From contig CALZHQ010000005.1 of assembly GCA_945787295.1 (NCBI GenBank), positions 1 through 56,771 of the forward strand: DNA of 56,771 bases, written 5' to 3'. The DNA comes from an uncultured Desulfuromonadales bacterium (GTDB taxonomy: Bacteria; Desulfobacterota; Desulfuromonadia; Desulfuromonadales; Geopsychrobacteraceae). Position numbers and translations under genes: made by a program. Positions 46,899 through 56,531 of the stretch are shown in pieces (the first letter of the stretch is position 1; the number at the start of each line of letters is the position of its first letter). The notes under the pieces are model-generated. The model was not told the origin of the DNA and searched no databases. It worked only from the letters and a program-made list of their open reading frames with translations.

Positions 46899-47312
46899 AT
46901 GGCAGATTTCAAAATCGTTGATTCCACGATGACGGTATTAAAGAAAAGCCTCGATTTGCGGGCACAGAATCAGCAGGTGATTGCGGCCAATATTGCCAAT
47001 GCCGAAACCCCCGGTTACGCAGCGCGCAAGATGTCTTTCGAGGAGGATCTGCGCAGTGCGATAAACAGCCCGGAAACCGAAACTCGGATCAGCAATGCCA
47101 AGCATTTCCCGATCGGCGCCAGTGGCATCAACGGCGTGCAGGGCAAAATCGTGCATCAGCGTGATACCAATCCGATCGGTGATGGCAACAGCGTCTCGAT
47201 CGACGACGAAATGTTCGAACTGGCGGAAAACCAGTTGCTGTTCGAAGCCAGCACCCAGATCCTGAAAAAGAAGTTGACCATGCTCAAGTACGCGGTCAGC
47301 GACGGTCGCTAG
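46899..47312 (+). CDS. flgB: Flagellar basal-body proximal rod protein FlgB
   Basis: 137 residues. The N-terminal rod motif (SLDLRAQNQQVIAANIANAETPGYAARKMSFEEDL) and C-terminal helix (LAENQLLFEASTQILKKKLTMLKYAVSDGR) match FlgB. It forms the proximal rod, joining the MS ring through FliE. It is exported by the flagellar type III apparatus without a cleaved signal. The start follows AGGAGTGAGTT. flgC begins nine bases after it. Confidence 0.95.
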   Translation: MADFKIVDSTMTVLKKSLDLRAQNQQVIAANIANAETPGYAARKMSFEEDLRSAINSPETETRISNAKHFPIGASGINGVQGKIVHQRDTNPIGDGNSVSIDDEMFELAENQLLFEASTQILKKKLTMLKYAVSDGR

Positions 47313-47320
47313 GAGAAACC

Positions 47321-47752
47321 ATGGATATTTTCACCACCATGAAAATCAGTGCTTCGGCACTTAAGGCCCAGCGGGTGCGGATGAACGCCATCAGCTCCAA
47401 CCTGGCCAACATCGAAACTACCCGCACTCCCGATGGCGGTCCCTACCGCAAGCGGGAGGTGGTTTTTCAAACCACCCGGCAGGGGTTTGCCGACACCCTC
47501 GATTCGCGACTGCGGGATGCCGCCCAGGGTGTCAAGGTTTCGCACATCCAGGCCAGCAACCAGCCCCCGCGGATGGTCTTTGAGCCGAATCACCCCGATG
47601 CCGATGAGCGCGGGATGGTGGCAATGCCGAACATCAACCTGGTTGAGGAGACCGCTGACATGATGTCGGCCAGCCGGGCCTACGAAGCGAACGTCACGGT
47701 GGTCAAGTCGGCCAAGCGGATGGCTCTGAAAGCCTTGGAAATTGGACGATAG
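47321..47752 (+). CDS. flgC: Flagellar basal-body rod protein FlgC
   Basis: 143 residues. The N-terminus has MKISASALKAQRVRMNAISSNLANIETTRTPDGGPYRKREV, and the C-terminus has VEETADMMSASRAYEANVTVVKSAKRMALKALEIGR, the two halves of the rod coiled-coil domain. It is part of the proximal rod with FlgB, FlgF and FliE. The length is standard. Confidence 0.96.
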   Translation: MDIFTTMKISASALKAQRVRMNAISSNLANIETTRTPDGGPYRKREVVFQTTRQGFADTLDSRLRDAAQGVKVSHIQASNQPPRMVFEPNHPDADERGMVAMPNINLVEETADMMSASRAYEANVTVVKSAKRMALKALEIGR

Positions 47753-47761
47753 GGATAAATT

Positions 47762-48064
47762 ATGAATTCAGTAGCTGATATCACTCTCAAAGCTCACCTG
47801 CAGGGGCTCTCCGAGCCGAAGACTGCGCCGGTACAGAATGTCGGCGATAAGTTTGCCGCGGCCCTCAGCGGTTCGATCGCCGAGGTTAACCAGGCGCAGC
47901 TGGCGGCTGACGATGCGGCCAAGCAGATCGCTGCCGGTGAAACAAAAAACCTGCATGAAGCGATGATCAAGCTGGAAGAGGCGGATATCTCTTTGCGGCT
48001 GATGGTTCAGGTCCGTAACAAGGCGGTTGAAGCCTATCAGGAAATCATGCGGATGCAGGTGTAA
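47762..48064 (+). CDS. fliE: Flagellar hook-basal body complex protein FliE
   Basis: 100 residues. The C-terminal two-thirds is typical (KFAAALSGSIAEVNQAQLAADDAAKQIAAGETKNLHEAMIKLEEADISLRLMVQVRNKAVEAYQEIMRMQV). It links the MS ring to the rod. Fits between flgC and fliF as usual. Confidence 0.95.
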   Translation: MNSVADITLKAHLQGLSEPKTAPVQNVGDKFAAALSGSIAEVNQAQLAADDAAKQIAAGETKNLHEAMIKLEEADISLRLMVQVRNKAVEAYQEIMRMQV

Positions 48065-48111
48065 GGCCAGGTCTGAACAGTTGAACGAAGCGCAATCGAT
48101 CCCGGAGGATT

Positions 48112-49722
48112 ATGTCGATGGCTGAAGACGCATTGGAACAAGTCACAGTAAAAACCCCTGCACAGAAAACCCTCCTTGACGTGCTCAAGGAGTGGTCGCT
48201 GGCCCGTAAGCTGAGTCTGGTCGGGGTGACCCTGGTCAGTATTGCCCTGTTTGCGGCGATTATCATGCAATCGCAGGTGGCTGATTACAGCCTGCTGTTT
48301 GCCAACCTGCCGAGCCGTGATGCGTCTTCGGTGGTCGAGTGGCTGAAAGAGCGCAAGATTCCTTATCGCCTCGCCGATGGTGGCAAGGATATCCTGATTC
48401 CTGCCGACAAGGTTTATGAAGCCCGGATCGATCTCGCCGGTTCCGGACTCTCGGAAGGTGGCGTCGGTTTCGAGATTTTCGACAAGCAGAGCTTCGGCAT
48501 GACCGACTTTGCCCAGAAGGTGAACTATCGCCGCGCCCTGCAGGGTGAACTGATGCGCACCATCACCTCGCTCGGCCCGGTCGAAGGGGCCAGGATTCAT
48601 CTGGCCTTGCCGGAAAAACGCCTGTTCCGTGAACAGCAGCAGCAAGCGACCGCCTCGGTCATCGTCAAGCTGATGTCCGGCCGTTCGCTCAAAGAATCCC
48701 AGCTGCAGGGGATCGTGCATCTGGTTGCCGGCAGTGTCGAGGGTCTGGAAGCGGAGAACGTCACCGTGGTCGATTCGAGCGGCAAGGTCCTGTCAAAGAG
48801 CCGTGCTGATGAAATCTCCGGACCGATGACGCCGGGCATGCTCGAATATCAGCATGGGATGGAACGTCGCCTGGAAACCCGTGCCCAGTCGATGCTCGAC
48901 CGGGCTCTGGGGGCCGGCAACTCGCTGGTACGGGTCAACGCCGAAGTCGATTTCGACCAGCGCGAGAGGGTCGAGGAAGCGATCGATCCGAACGGTGCCG
49001 TGGTGGTCAGTGAGCATGTCAGCAGCGAAAAAGGCAGTACCGAACTCGCCGGCGGTGTGCCGGGGGTCGTCTCTAACCTGCAGTCTGATGGCAGTAGCTT
49101 CGGGACTGTGGCCAGCACCCCTTCAAGTCGCACCGAAGAAGTGATCAACTACGAAATGAGTAAGGTGGTCAGCAAGACTGTGCAATCGGTCGGCACCATC
49201 AAGGCCTTGTCGGTTTCGGTCCTGGTGGCTGACAAGTTGACCCCGGGTGCTGAAGGCGCTGAACCGGCTCCGATACCGCGTAACACTGAAGAGCTCAAAG
49301 AGATCGAAAAGATGGTCCGCACCGCCCTCGGGATCAATGATACCCGTGGTGATCTGATCTCGGTGGTTTCGATGCCGTTCGAATCGGGCTTTGACCCCGA
49401 GCCATTGCCGACGCCGTCGGTGATCGACAAGATCTACCCGTTCATGCCGCTGATCAAGTATGGCCTGCTGAGCGTGGCCGCCCTGATGGCCTACCTGCTG
49501 TTCCTGCGGCCGCTGCTGAGCGCCTTACGTGGTGCCTCGGAAGCGACCGAACCGATGAAAACGGTCGAAGAACTGGAAGCCGAATTACGGCAAAATGATA
49601 CCCCGCTGCTGGGCGGTCCGAGTGACCCGCTGGCCCAGATCCGCCAGGAAGTTCTCGGTGGTGACATCATGCCGGTCCAGGTGGTGAAAAACTGGCTGCG
49701 CGAAGAGCCTTCTGAATCCTGA
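48112..49722 (+). CDS. fliF: Flagellar MS-ring protein FliF
   Basis: 536 residues. Inner-membrane ring protein with two membrane helices (about residues 35-55 and 445-465). RBM-type periplasmic domains contain DYSLLFANLPSRDASSVVEWLKERKIPYRLADGG and NYRRALQGELMRTITSLGPVEGARIHLALPEKRLF. The cytoplasmic tail ends in LRQNDTPLLGGPSDPLAQIRQEVLGGDIMPVQVVKNWLREEP, which binds FliG. Either ATG at 48112 or ATG at 48118 may be the start; GGAGG is better spaced for the latter. Confidence 0.96.
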   Translation: MSMAEDALEQVTVKTPAQKTLLDVLKEWSLARKLSLVGVTLVSIALFAAIIMQSQVADYSLLFANLPSRDASSVVEWLKERKIPYRLADGGKDILIPADKVYEARIDLAGSGLSEGGVGFEIFDKQSFGMTDFAQKVNYRRALQGELMRTITSLGPVEGARIHLALPEKRLFREQQQQATASVIVKLMSGRSLKESQLQGIVHLVAGSVEGLEAENVTVVDSSGKVLSKSRADEISGPMTPGMLEYQHGMERRLETRAQSMLDRALGAGNSLVRVNAEVDFDQRERVEEAIDPNGAVVVSEHVSSEKGSTELAGGVPGVVSNLQSDGSSFGTVASTPSSRTEEVINYEMSKVVSKTVQSVGTIKALSVSVLVADKLTPGAEGAEPAPIPRNTEELKEIEKMVRTALGINDTRGDLISVVSMPFESGFDPEPLPTPSVIDKIYPFMPLIKYGLLSVAALMAYLLFLRPLLSALRGASEATEPMKTVEELEAELRQNDTPLLGGPSDPLAQIRQEVLGGDIMPVQVVKNWLREEPSES

Positions 49723-49753
49723 AATCCCTGACTTGTTTACACTGGAGTGATTT

Positions 49754-50767
49754 GTGTTAAAGGCGAAACATCTAACCGGAGCGAAAAAAGCGGCCTTGCT
49801 GCTGCTCTGTCTTGGCGAGGAAGCCACGGCCAAAGTTTTCGAAGCTCTTGATGACGGCGAGGTCCGCGAAATCAGTCGCTGCATGATGGATATCGAGCAT
49901 GTCGAACCGGCCATCGCGCGGGAAATTCTTGAGGAATTCAAACAGGCCCGCGGGGGGGATGTCGGGGTTTATATCCATGGCGAAGATTTTGCCAAGCATG
50001 CCATCCTCGGCGGGTCTGATAATGAACGAGCCCAGCAGTTACTCGACCAGGTTTCGGCCGGGATCGAGGGGCGTCCGCTGGAAACCATCTCAAAAATGCA
50101 TCCACGGATGGTCGCTGGCCTGCTGGAGCATGAACATCCGCAGACCGTGGCGCTGATTCTTTCGACTCAGAAGGAAGATCACACCAGTCGGATTCTGGCA
50201 GAGCTGCCGGATGAAACCCGCGGTGAGGTGATGTACCGCATCGCCAAGATTGATCACGTGTCGCCCGATGTGATCGGCCAGATCGAAGATGCCCTGCAGC
50301 GTGAAGTCGGGGTGGTGGTTGGCCGTGACCGCAAGCAGGTCGGTGGCCTCGAAAAAGTGGTCGAGATTCTCGGCAAGATGGACAAGGGCGCCGATCAGGT
50401 GATTCTGACCAGTATCGAAGCGGTCGATCCCGACATGGCCGAAGAGATCCGGCGGATGATGTTCACCTTCGAAGACCTGGCATTGATCGATAATCGCGGT
50501 ATGCAGGCGATCCTGCGCGAGGTCAGCACCGATATGCTGACCCTGGCCCTGAAGACCGCCTCCGACACCATCAAGGATAAGATTTTTGGCAACATCTCCC
50601 AGCGTGCCGCCGACATGATCGCCGAGGACCTGGAAGCGATGGGGCCGCGCAAACTGTCAGAAGTTGAAGCGATGCAAATGGAAGTGGTCAAGGTCGCCCT
50701 CAAGCTTGAGGAAGATGGCAGCGTGGTGATTCCTGGGCGTGGTGGAGGTGGCGATGAACTTGTCTAA
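49754..50767 (+). CDS. fliG: Flagellar motor switch protein FliG
   Basis: 337 residues, GTG start after GGAGTGATTT. N-terminal FliF-binding domain (LTGAKKAALLLLCLGEEATAKVFEAL), middle domain with the EHPQTVALILS motif for FliM contact, and C-terminal torque helix domain (FEDLALIDNRGMQAILREVS, LALKTASDTIKDKIFGNISQRAADMIAEDLEAMGP). It couples stator ion flow to rotor rotation. It overlaps fliH by 14 bases. Confidence 0.97.
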   Translation: MLKAKHLTGAKKAALLLLCLGEEATAKVFEALDDGEVREISRCMMDIEHVEPAIAREILEEFKQARGGDVGVYIHGEDFAKHAILGGSDNERAQQLLDQVSAGIEGRPLETISKMHPRMVAGLLEHEHPQTVALILSTQKEDHTSRILAELPDETRGEVMYRIAKIDHVSPDVIGQIEDALQREVGVVVGRDRKQVGGLEKVVEILGKMDKGADQVILTSIEAVDPDMAEEIRRMMFTFEDLALIDNRGMQAILREVSTDMLTLALKTASDTIKDKIFGNISQRAADMIAEDLEAMGPRKLSEVEAMQMEVVKVALKLEEDGSVVIPGRGGGGDELV

Positions 50768-51425
50768 GGTTTATCGCGGCGAAGAAGCCGGCGAGCTGAA
50801 GGAGTTTCAATTCCGTTCCTTCGGGGAGACCGAACCGTTGCCGCCGGTCGCCGGCGGAAATTTCGCTGCCACCGGAACCGAGCAGGTCCTTCCGGTTGCC
50901 GCCGCTCCCGTGGCTGATGTCTCGCTCGCCCAACAGATAGAAGAAGCTTATGCCCGCGGTCGTCAGGAAGGCCTGGCGAGCGCCGAACAACGCTTCGAAA
51001 CAACCACCCAGGCACTGACCCAGGCTTTGGAAGATGTCAGCCGTCTGCGCGAGTCCTTGGCCCAGACCGGCGGACAGGACATGTTGCGCTTGGTGATGGC
51101 GGTGGCCGAACAGATTATCCGGCGCGCGGTCGATGTTGACGTCTCGGTGGTCCTGTCGATCATCGAAAATGCTCTGCAGGCTTCGGTGCGGGCCGACAGT
51201 TACCGGGTGCGAATCAACCCCGAGGATCTGGAAGGGGTCACCAAACAGAAGCCGCTCTTTTTAGCCAGCATCAGCGGCTTGAAAAACTTGAGTTTCGAAG
51301 CCGATGCCAGTATCAGCCGAGGCGGTTGCCGGATCGACTCGGAACTGGGTGATGTCGATGCGACCATCGAAACCCAGCTGGAGAGCATCAAACAGGCTCT
51401 CGGCGAAGCGATAGCGGACGGCTGA
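50754..51425 (+). CDS. fliH: Flagellar assembly protein FliH
   Basis: About 223 residues. N-terminal Pro/Ala-rich segment, a helical coil (EEAYARGRQEGLASAEQRFETTTQALTQALEDVSRLRESL), and the C-terminal V/E-like globular domain (VAEQIIRRAVDVDVSVVLSIIENALQAS). Regulates and docks the FliI ATPase. The ATG at 50754 follows GGAGGTGGCG inside the fliG end; the frame also permits an earlier codon at 50739. It ends overlapping fliI by one base. Confidence 0.93.
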   Translation: MNLSKVYRGEEAGELKEFQFRSFGETEPLPPVAGGNFAATGTEQVLPVAAAPVADVSLAQQIEEAYARGRQEGLASAEQRFETTTQALTQALEDVSRLRESLAQTGGQDMLRLVMAVAEQIIRRAVDVDVSVVLSIIENALQASVRADSYRVRINPEDLEGVTKQKPLFLASISGLKNLSFEADASISRGGCRIDSELGDVDATIETQLESIKQALGEAIADG

Positions 51426-52756
51426 TGCAGGATCTGGTCGCACACATCAAAGCGGTGAATCCGCTCAAGGTCAGTGGCAAGGTCACCCAGATCGTCGGTC
51501 TGGTGGTCGAAGGCTATTGCCCGACGGCGACCGTCGGTACTCTCTGCCAGCTGATCCCGCTCGGTGGCGGTGAGCCGGTTCCGGCCGAAGTGGTCGGCTT
51601 CAGGGATTCCCGGGCTCTGTTGATGCCACTCGGCGAACTGCGCGGTTTGGGGCCGGGCAGCCTGATTCAGGTGGTGCGTGACAGTGCCACCCTGCCGGTC
51701 GGTGAGCATCTGCTCGGCCGGGTCATCGACGCCCTTGGCCAGCCGCTCGATGAGCAGCCGCTGGCTCCCTGCGACGAAGAATATCCCCTCTATGCCCTGC
51801 CGGCCAGCCCGATGGCGCGGAATACGATTGTCAATCCCCTTGATCTGGGCGTGCGGGCGATCAACGGTCTGTTGACCTGCGGAACCGGCCAGCGGATGGG
51901 TATCATGGCCGGTTCCGGGGTCGGCAAAAGTGTGCTGCTCGGGATGATGGGCAAACACACCCGCGCCGATGTCAACGTCATCGCGCTGATCGGTGAGCGG
52001 GGTCGTGAGGTGCGCGAATTTATCGAGCGCGACCTGGGTCCGGAAGGGCTGGCCCGTTCGGTGGTGGTAACTGCGACTTCTGATGTCTCGCCACTACTGC
52101 GGATGCGCGGCGCTTTTGTTGCCACCACCATCGCCGAGTATTTCTGTGCCCAGGGAAAAAATGTCCTCTTGCTGATGGACTCGGTCACCCGCTTTGCCAT
52201 GGCGATGCGTGAGGTCGGCCTGGCGATCGGCGAACCGCCGACCACCAAAGGTTATACCCCGTCGGTCTTTGCCACCCTGCCGAAACTGCTGGAACGGGCC
52301 GGGAGCTTCAAGGGCAAAGGGAGCATCACCGGTCTCTACACGGTGCTGGTCGAAGGGGATGACATGAACGAGCCGATCGCTGACGCGGTGCGCTCGATTC
52401 TCGATGGGCATATTGTTCTCTCCCGCGATCTGGCGGCGCGCAACCATTTTCCGGCAATCGATATTCTCAACTCGGCCAGCCGGGTCATGCGCGATATCGT
52501 CAGCCCCGAACATATGCAGCTCAACGGCCGGGTGCGGGAAATTATGGCCACCCACAGGGAGGCCGAGGATCTGATCAATATCGGTGCCTATGCCGAAGGG
52601 AGTAACGGCAAAATCGATTATGCCATCTCCCGGATTGAAGCGATTACCGAATTTCTGCGTCAAGGAATGAATGACGCGGTCGATCTCGACGCCACCGTCG
52701 AACAATTGTCCGGGCTGGTGCAGGACCGGCGCCAGCAACTCAGGCCAGGTGAGTGA
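51425..52756 (+). CDS. fliI: Flagellum-specific ATPase FliI
   Basis: 443 residues, F1-beta-like ATPase of the flagellar type III export gate. Walker A GSGVGKSVLLGMM, the export-ATPase signature ALIGERGREVREFIE, Walker B LLLMDSVTRFAMAMREVGLAIGEPP, and SILDGHIVLSRDLAARNHFPAID are all present. Its start ATG overlaps the fliH stop, and its stop overlaps the fliJ start (TGATG). Confidence 0.97.
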   Translation: MQDLVAHIKAVNPLKVSGKVTQIVGLVVEGYCPTATVGTLCQLIPLGGGEPVPAEVVGFRDSRALLMPLGELRGLGPGSLIQVVRDSATLPVGEHLLGRVIDALGQPLDEQPLAPCDEEYPLYALPASPMARNTIVNPLDLGVRAINGLLTCGTGQRMGIMAGSGVGKSVLLGMMGKHTRADVNVIALIGERGREVREFIERDLGPEGLARSVVVTATSDVSPLLRMRGAFVATTIAEYFCAQGKNVLLLMDSVTRFAMAMREVGLAIGEPPTTKGYTPSVFATLPKLLERAGSFKGKGSITGLYTVLVEGDDMNEPIADAVRSILDGHIVLSRDLAARNHFPAIDILNSASRVMRDIVSPEHMQLNGRVREIMATHREAEDLINIGAYAEGSNGKIDYAISRIEAITEFLRQGMNDAVDLDATVEQLSGLVQDRRQQLRPGE

Positions 52757-53193
52757 TGAAAAAATTCAAACTGCAGTCGGTGCTCAACTACCGCCAGTCC
52801 CTCGAGGATCAGGCGCAACAGGTATTGGCCGCCAGTCTGCAGCGCAGAAGTGAGTTCGAAGCCGAACTGCAGCGCCAGCGACAGCTGTTAACAGAGCATG
52901 ACGCTGAATTAAAGGAGCGCCAGCAGGATGGGCTGACGGTGGCCGAGATCGACCTGTTTGAAAACCAGATTCAGCATTGTCGCCGCTTGATCGAACAGTT
53001 TCAGCAACAGTTGGCTTTGTTGGAGCGCCAGATTGTCGGTGAGCGCGAAGAACTGCTCAGTATGGCTCGGGACCGACAGGTGATGGGAAAACTGAAAGAC
53101 AAACAAGAGGCCGCATTCCGCAAAGAATTGAGCCGCAAAGAGCGGGAAATTCTGGACGAGATTAGCCTCCGCAATAAAGGGGACATGAAATGA
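52756..53193 (+). CDS. fliJ: Flagellar export protein FliJ
   Basis: 145 residues, almost entirely coiled coil (LQSVLNYRQSLEDQAQQVLAASLQRRSEFEAELQRQRQLL, then KDKQEAAFRKELSRKEREILDEI). It acts as the central stalk activating FliI and the export gate. Overlaps fliI upstream and the MotE-type gene downstream (ATGA). Confidence 0.92.
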   Translation: MKKFKLQSVLNYRQSLEDQAQQVLAASLQRRSEFEAELQRQRQLLTEHDAELKERQQDGLTVAEIDLFENQIQHCRRLIEQFQQQLALLERQIVGEREELLSMARDRQVMGKLKDKQEAAFRKELSRKEREILDEISLRNKGDMK

Positions 53194-53696
53194 AAGCTCG
53201 TGTCAGCCTGGCCGTTCTGGCCTTGGTATTACTGGTTGCTCCGGCACTTGCCCAGACTCTGGTCGCTGACGATCAGATCTCGTCGGTGGAAGAGCGCCGC
53301 ATCCTGGTCTCGATCGAGCAGGAGTACGATAAACTGGCGGAGCGCGAAGCCGATCTGGACAGTCGCGAATTGCAGCTAAAGACCCTTGAGACAGAGGTCG
53401 ATAAGAAACTCGCGGCGATGCAGGAGTTAAGAATTGAACTGGTCAAACTGCTGAACCGCAAGCAGGAAGAAGAAGGACGTCGGGTCGGTGAACTGAGCAA
53501 GATTTACGAAAAGATGGACCCGGCCAAGGCGGCCCGCCTGATCAAGGATCTCGATCAGCAACTGGCCATCGAACTGCTGATCGGCATCAAGAAAAAGACC
53601 GCCGGTCGAATCCTCGACAGCCTCGACACCGCAACCGCATCTGAATTGAGCAAGGCTTTTACCGATATTCCGGTGAAAGATAAAGCGGGCTACTAG
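53190..53696 (+). CDS. MotE-like periplasmic motility protein (MgtE-N-type domain)
   Basis: 168 residues. Signal peptide (MKARVSLAVLALVLLVAPALA), then a coiled-coil region (about 35-100) and a C-terminal MgtE_N-like domain (SKIYEKMDPAKAARLIKDLDQQLAIELLIGIKKKTAGRILDSL). Family knowledge: MotE in alphaproteobacteria is a periplasmic chaperone of MotC; orthologues beside fliJ in other groups are common but poorly characterised. Start overlaps the fliJ stop. Confidence 0.85.
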   Translation: MKARVSLAVLALVLLVAPALAQTLVADDQISSVEERRILVSIEQEYDKLAEREADLDSRELQLKTLETEVDKKLAAMQELRIELVKLLNRKQEEEGRRVGELSKIYEKMDPAKAARLIKDLDQQLAIELLIGIKKKTAGRILDSLDTATASELSKAFTDIPVKDKAGY

Positions 53697-53736
53697 CCCG
53701 CAAGCAACAAAATCCAATAGGAAGGAGGTGAAACAG

Positions 53737-55374
53737 ATGCAAGCATTGTCCATGATCGACATGGGAGCCAAAACTCCCGAATTCGTCGCTCCGGCCAAGC
53801 CGGCAGAACCCCAGGGCAAGCAGTTCGACAAAGTATTAGGCGAACAACGTCGTCCTGAACCAGCTGAAGCTAAGCAACAACCGGCTGAAACCAGGCAGCA
53901 ACCGGCTGAAACCGGGCAGCAACCGGCTGAAACAAAACAAACCGCGCACAAGCAGGATGTCAGCACAACCACAAAATCGGTAGAACAACCGGCCCAACAA
54001 CCGAAACAGCAGCAGGGCGCAGAAAAACAGGCGCAAGTTCCGGCTGAAGTTGTTGCTGAAGCCAAGCCGAAACTGCAGCAGATCGTCATGAAGCTGATGA
54101 AAACGATCGCTGGTGGTGAAACGCCGGAACTGACCGATGAGTCTGCTGTGACTAAGGAAGTCGGTTCGATCGATGAACTGTTGACCCAACTGGTGCAACA
54201 ACTTGAAGGGGCTGAGCTCGAAGGTGAGCAGGTCCTGGCAGGGATCGACCTGTCAGTACTGGTTGAACAGTCGCAAGAACTCAACGCTGAAGGTGGTGAG
54301 GAGCAGATGGCGCAACTGGTGGATCAGCTGGGAATTCAGTTGGAGGAACAACTGGTTAACGAAGAAGGTTTGTTAGCCAACGCCGAGCTGGCAGCCACGA
54401 TGTTGCCGGTAACTGATTCACAGGCAACCGCACCGACGCTGGTAGAAAACCTGGCCCAGGCGAGACAGATCCTGCAGAAGGCGATCGATAGCGTTACCGC
54501 GCAAAAGGCTCCGGAAGTTGTCTCTGGAGAGAACCTGGTTATGGAAGATGAATCCGCTGGACAGGAGCTGCTGCTCGACCAGGAAACTGCCGAAAAGATC
54601 GATCCACGTTTTGCCGGCTTGCTCAAACCGCGCAGTACCACTCAGCAGCCGCAACAGTCGTTGCGTCAACAGGTGCAGGGCAATAACGCCAAAATGAACC
54701 AAGGACAGTTGAGCCCGGTAGCTGAAAACGTTCAGCCGATGGGGGAAATGAAGGTTGAACAGAGCAAGGTTGCAGAATTTACCGAGCAACTGGCCAACAA
54801 TCCGAAGCAGGCGTTTGAAAACCTGGTCCAGCCAGCTCAAGGTCAAGCACAACCAGGCGTAACGGCACAAGCGCAGAGCATGACCGGTAAAGTGACGCCG
54901 GAAGCACCGATGGTGCAATTGCCGAGCGGCCAGCAGGTGGCCGAAAGTCAGATTTTTGACCAGGTTGTCGCCCGTTTCTCCGGACGCTTCAACGGAGAAT
55001 CAAGTCGGATGGTCTTACGAATGCAACCGGCGGAACTCGGTTCTTTAAAGCTTGAACTGATGGTCGAAGGTGATCGCGTTCGTGCCAATCTCCAGGCGCA
55101 ATCTCTGCAGGTTCAAGAAGTGCTGGAGAGGAATCTTCCGCAATTACGCAACGCTCTGGCCGAACAGGGGCTGAAGATCGATGAGTTCCGGGTGGATGTT
55201 GACCAGGAGCAAAACCATCAGGAGCAATTCGAACAGATGGCGCAACAGCAGCAACAGCGTCAGGAATCACAAACCCGATCGCAGTGGCAGCAACCCCTGG
55301 AAACAGAGGAACAGATCATTCCCTTAGCCCACCTGATCCAGAACGGTGGCGGAGGCATCAGCCTTCACGTGTAG
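53737..55374 (+). CDS. fliK: Flagellar hook-length control protein FliK
   Basis: 545 residues. The first 400 residues are low-complexity, Gln/Glu/Ala/Pro-rich, with a short direct repeat (QQPAET, residues about 45-70, four copies). The C-terminal Flg_hook domain is clear: MVLRMQPAELGSLKLELMVEGDRVRANLQAQSLQVQEVLERNLPQLRNALAEQGLKIDEFRVDV. It acts as molecular ruler and export specificity switch. The ATG at 53737 follows GGAGG; a GTG at 53728 lies inside the ribosome binding site and is rejected. Confidence 0.93.
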   Translation: MQALSMIDMGAKTPEFVAPAKPAEPQGKQFDKVLGEQRRPEPAEAKQQPAETRQQPAETGQQPAETKQTAHKQDVSTTTKSVEQPAQQPKQQQGAEKQAQVPAEVVAEAKPKLQQIVMKLMKTIAGGETPELTDESAVTKEVGSIDELLTQLVQQLEGAELEGEQVLAGIDLSVLVEQSQELNAEGGEEQMAQLVDQLGIQLEEQLVNEEGLLANAELAATMLPVTDSQATAPTLVENLAQARQILQKAIDSVTAQKAPEVVSGENLVMEDESAGQELLLDQETAEKIDPRFAGLLKPRSTTQQPQQSLRQQVQGNNAKMNQGQLSPVAENVQPMGEMKVEQSKVAEFTEQLANNPKQAFENLVQPAQGQAQPGVTAQAQSMTGKVTPEAPMVQLPSGQQVAESQIFDQVVARFSGRFNGESSRMVLRMQPAELGSLKLELMVEGDRVRANLQAQSLQVQEVLERNLPQLRNALAEQGLKIDEFRVDVDQEQNHQEQFEQMAQQQQQRQESQTRSQWQQPLETEEQIIPLAHLIQNGGGGISLHV

Positions 55375-55403
55375 CAAAATAAACGAAAGGAGGAACGTTA
55401 CAG

Positions 55404-56069
55404 ATGTCTGCTATTAGTGAAATCAGCACCGGATACACGAACCCGGCCACCAGCCTGGGAACCCAGGAGACAGCCATGGGGAAAGAGGATTTCCTCAAGC
55501 TGCTTGTTGCGCAGTTGCAAAACCAGGACCCGATGAATCCGTCGGACCCGACCGAGTTCACCGCTCAACTGGCTCAGTTCAGCCAGCTGGAGCAGTTGAC
55601 CAACATCACCACCAGTCTCGAAGGTCTCAACACCATGAGTGGCGAGATGCAGCGGATGTCGGCCTTGAGCCTGATGGGGCAGGACGTTGTGGCACAGACC
55701 GAGCAGTTTCAATACAACGGCGACCCGATGGAACTGGGCTATCGCCTTGAGCTGCCGGCCGACGATGTACAGCTGTACGTACTGAACCAGACCGGCGCCA
55801 CCATGGCGACCATCAGTGCGCCCCAGAACTCTGCCGGGCAGCATTTTATCAGTTGGGACGGCTTGACCGATTACGGCATGCCGGCGGAGCCAGGCGCTTA
55901 CTCTCTGGTGGTGCGTGCCGTTGATGGGGATGACAAGGCCCTGACCGCCGAAAGTCTGGTCAAGGGACGTGTCGAAGCGGTCGATATGGCCGGCGGCGGG
56001 TCGCAGTTGGAAACCAGCGCCGGAATTTTTGCCATGGATAAAGTGGAACGGGTCGGGGCTTCGTTATGA
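55404..56069 (+). CDS. flgD: Flagellar hook assembly scaffold protein FlgD
   Basis: 221 residues. The FlgD signature MGKEDFLKLLVAQLQNQDPMNPSDPTEFTAQLAQFSQLEQL occupies residues about 25-65, followed by the Tudor-like/FnIII-type C-terminal region (WDGLTDYGMPAEPGAYSLVVRAVDGDDKAL). It caps the growing hook. The start follows AAAGGAGGAACG. The next gene overlaps its stop. Confidence 0.95.
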   Translation: MSAISEISTGYTNPATSLGTQETAMGKEDFLKLLVAQLQNQDPMNPSDPTEFTAQLAQFSQLEQLTNITTSLEGLNTMSGEMQRMSALSLMGQDVVAQTEQFQYNGDPMELGYRLELPADDVQLYVLNQTGATMATISAPQNSAGQHFISWDGLTDYGMPAEPGAYSLVVRAVDGDDKALTAESLVKGRVEAVDMAGGGSQLETSAGIFAMDKVERVGASL

Positions 56070-56455
56070 GCGATCGCATCACCATTATCCCGCAACCGAT
56101 CACCCCCGGTCGAAGCCAGGGGGGCGTTCGCAACAAACCGCAGCCAGGTGCTGCCAGCGCCGGCAGTTTCGATCAGCTGCTGCGGAATAAAATCGACCAG
56201 GGAGCGGTAAAGTTCTCCAGGCACGCGGTCGATAGGATGAACAGCCGGGGCATTCAGTTCAGCCCCAAGCAGATCGAACGACTGGAGCAGGCTGTCGCCC
56301 AGGTCGATGCCAGGGGAGGCAAAGAATCCCTGGTGCTGATTGATGACACCGCCCTGGTGGTCAGTGTCAAGAATGATACCGTCGTCACGGTAGTCGATAA
56401 ACAGCAGTTGAAGAACAACGTCTTCACCAATATCGACAGCGCCGTGATTGCCTAA
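56066..56455 (+). CDS. Flagellar operon protein of the TIGR02530 type
   Basis: 129 residues. The conserved second half VKFSRHAVDRMNSRGIQFSPKQIERLEQAVAQVDARGGKESLVLIDDTALVVSVKNDTVVTVVD matches the small flagellar-operon family usually placed between flgD and flgE (TIGR02530). Its function is unknown in most species; placement suggests a hook-assembly or regulatory role. Start overlaps flgD by 4 bases (ATGA). Confidence 0.88.
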   Translation: MSDRITIIPQPITPGRSQGGVRNKPQPGAASAGSFDQLLRNKIDQGAVKFSRHAVDRMNSRGIQFSPKQIERLEQAVAQVDARGGKESLVLIDDTALVVSVKNDTVVTVVDKQQLKNNVFTNIDSAVIA

Positions 56456-56531
56456 CCGAACCGGTCCTCTTTGAGGAGGTTCGCGAGCCGCCGACCGATT
56501 GACGCGGCTCTCACCTAATAGGAGTGACAAG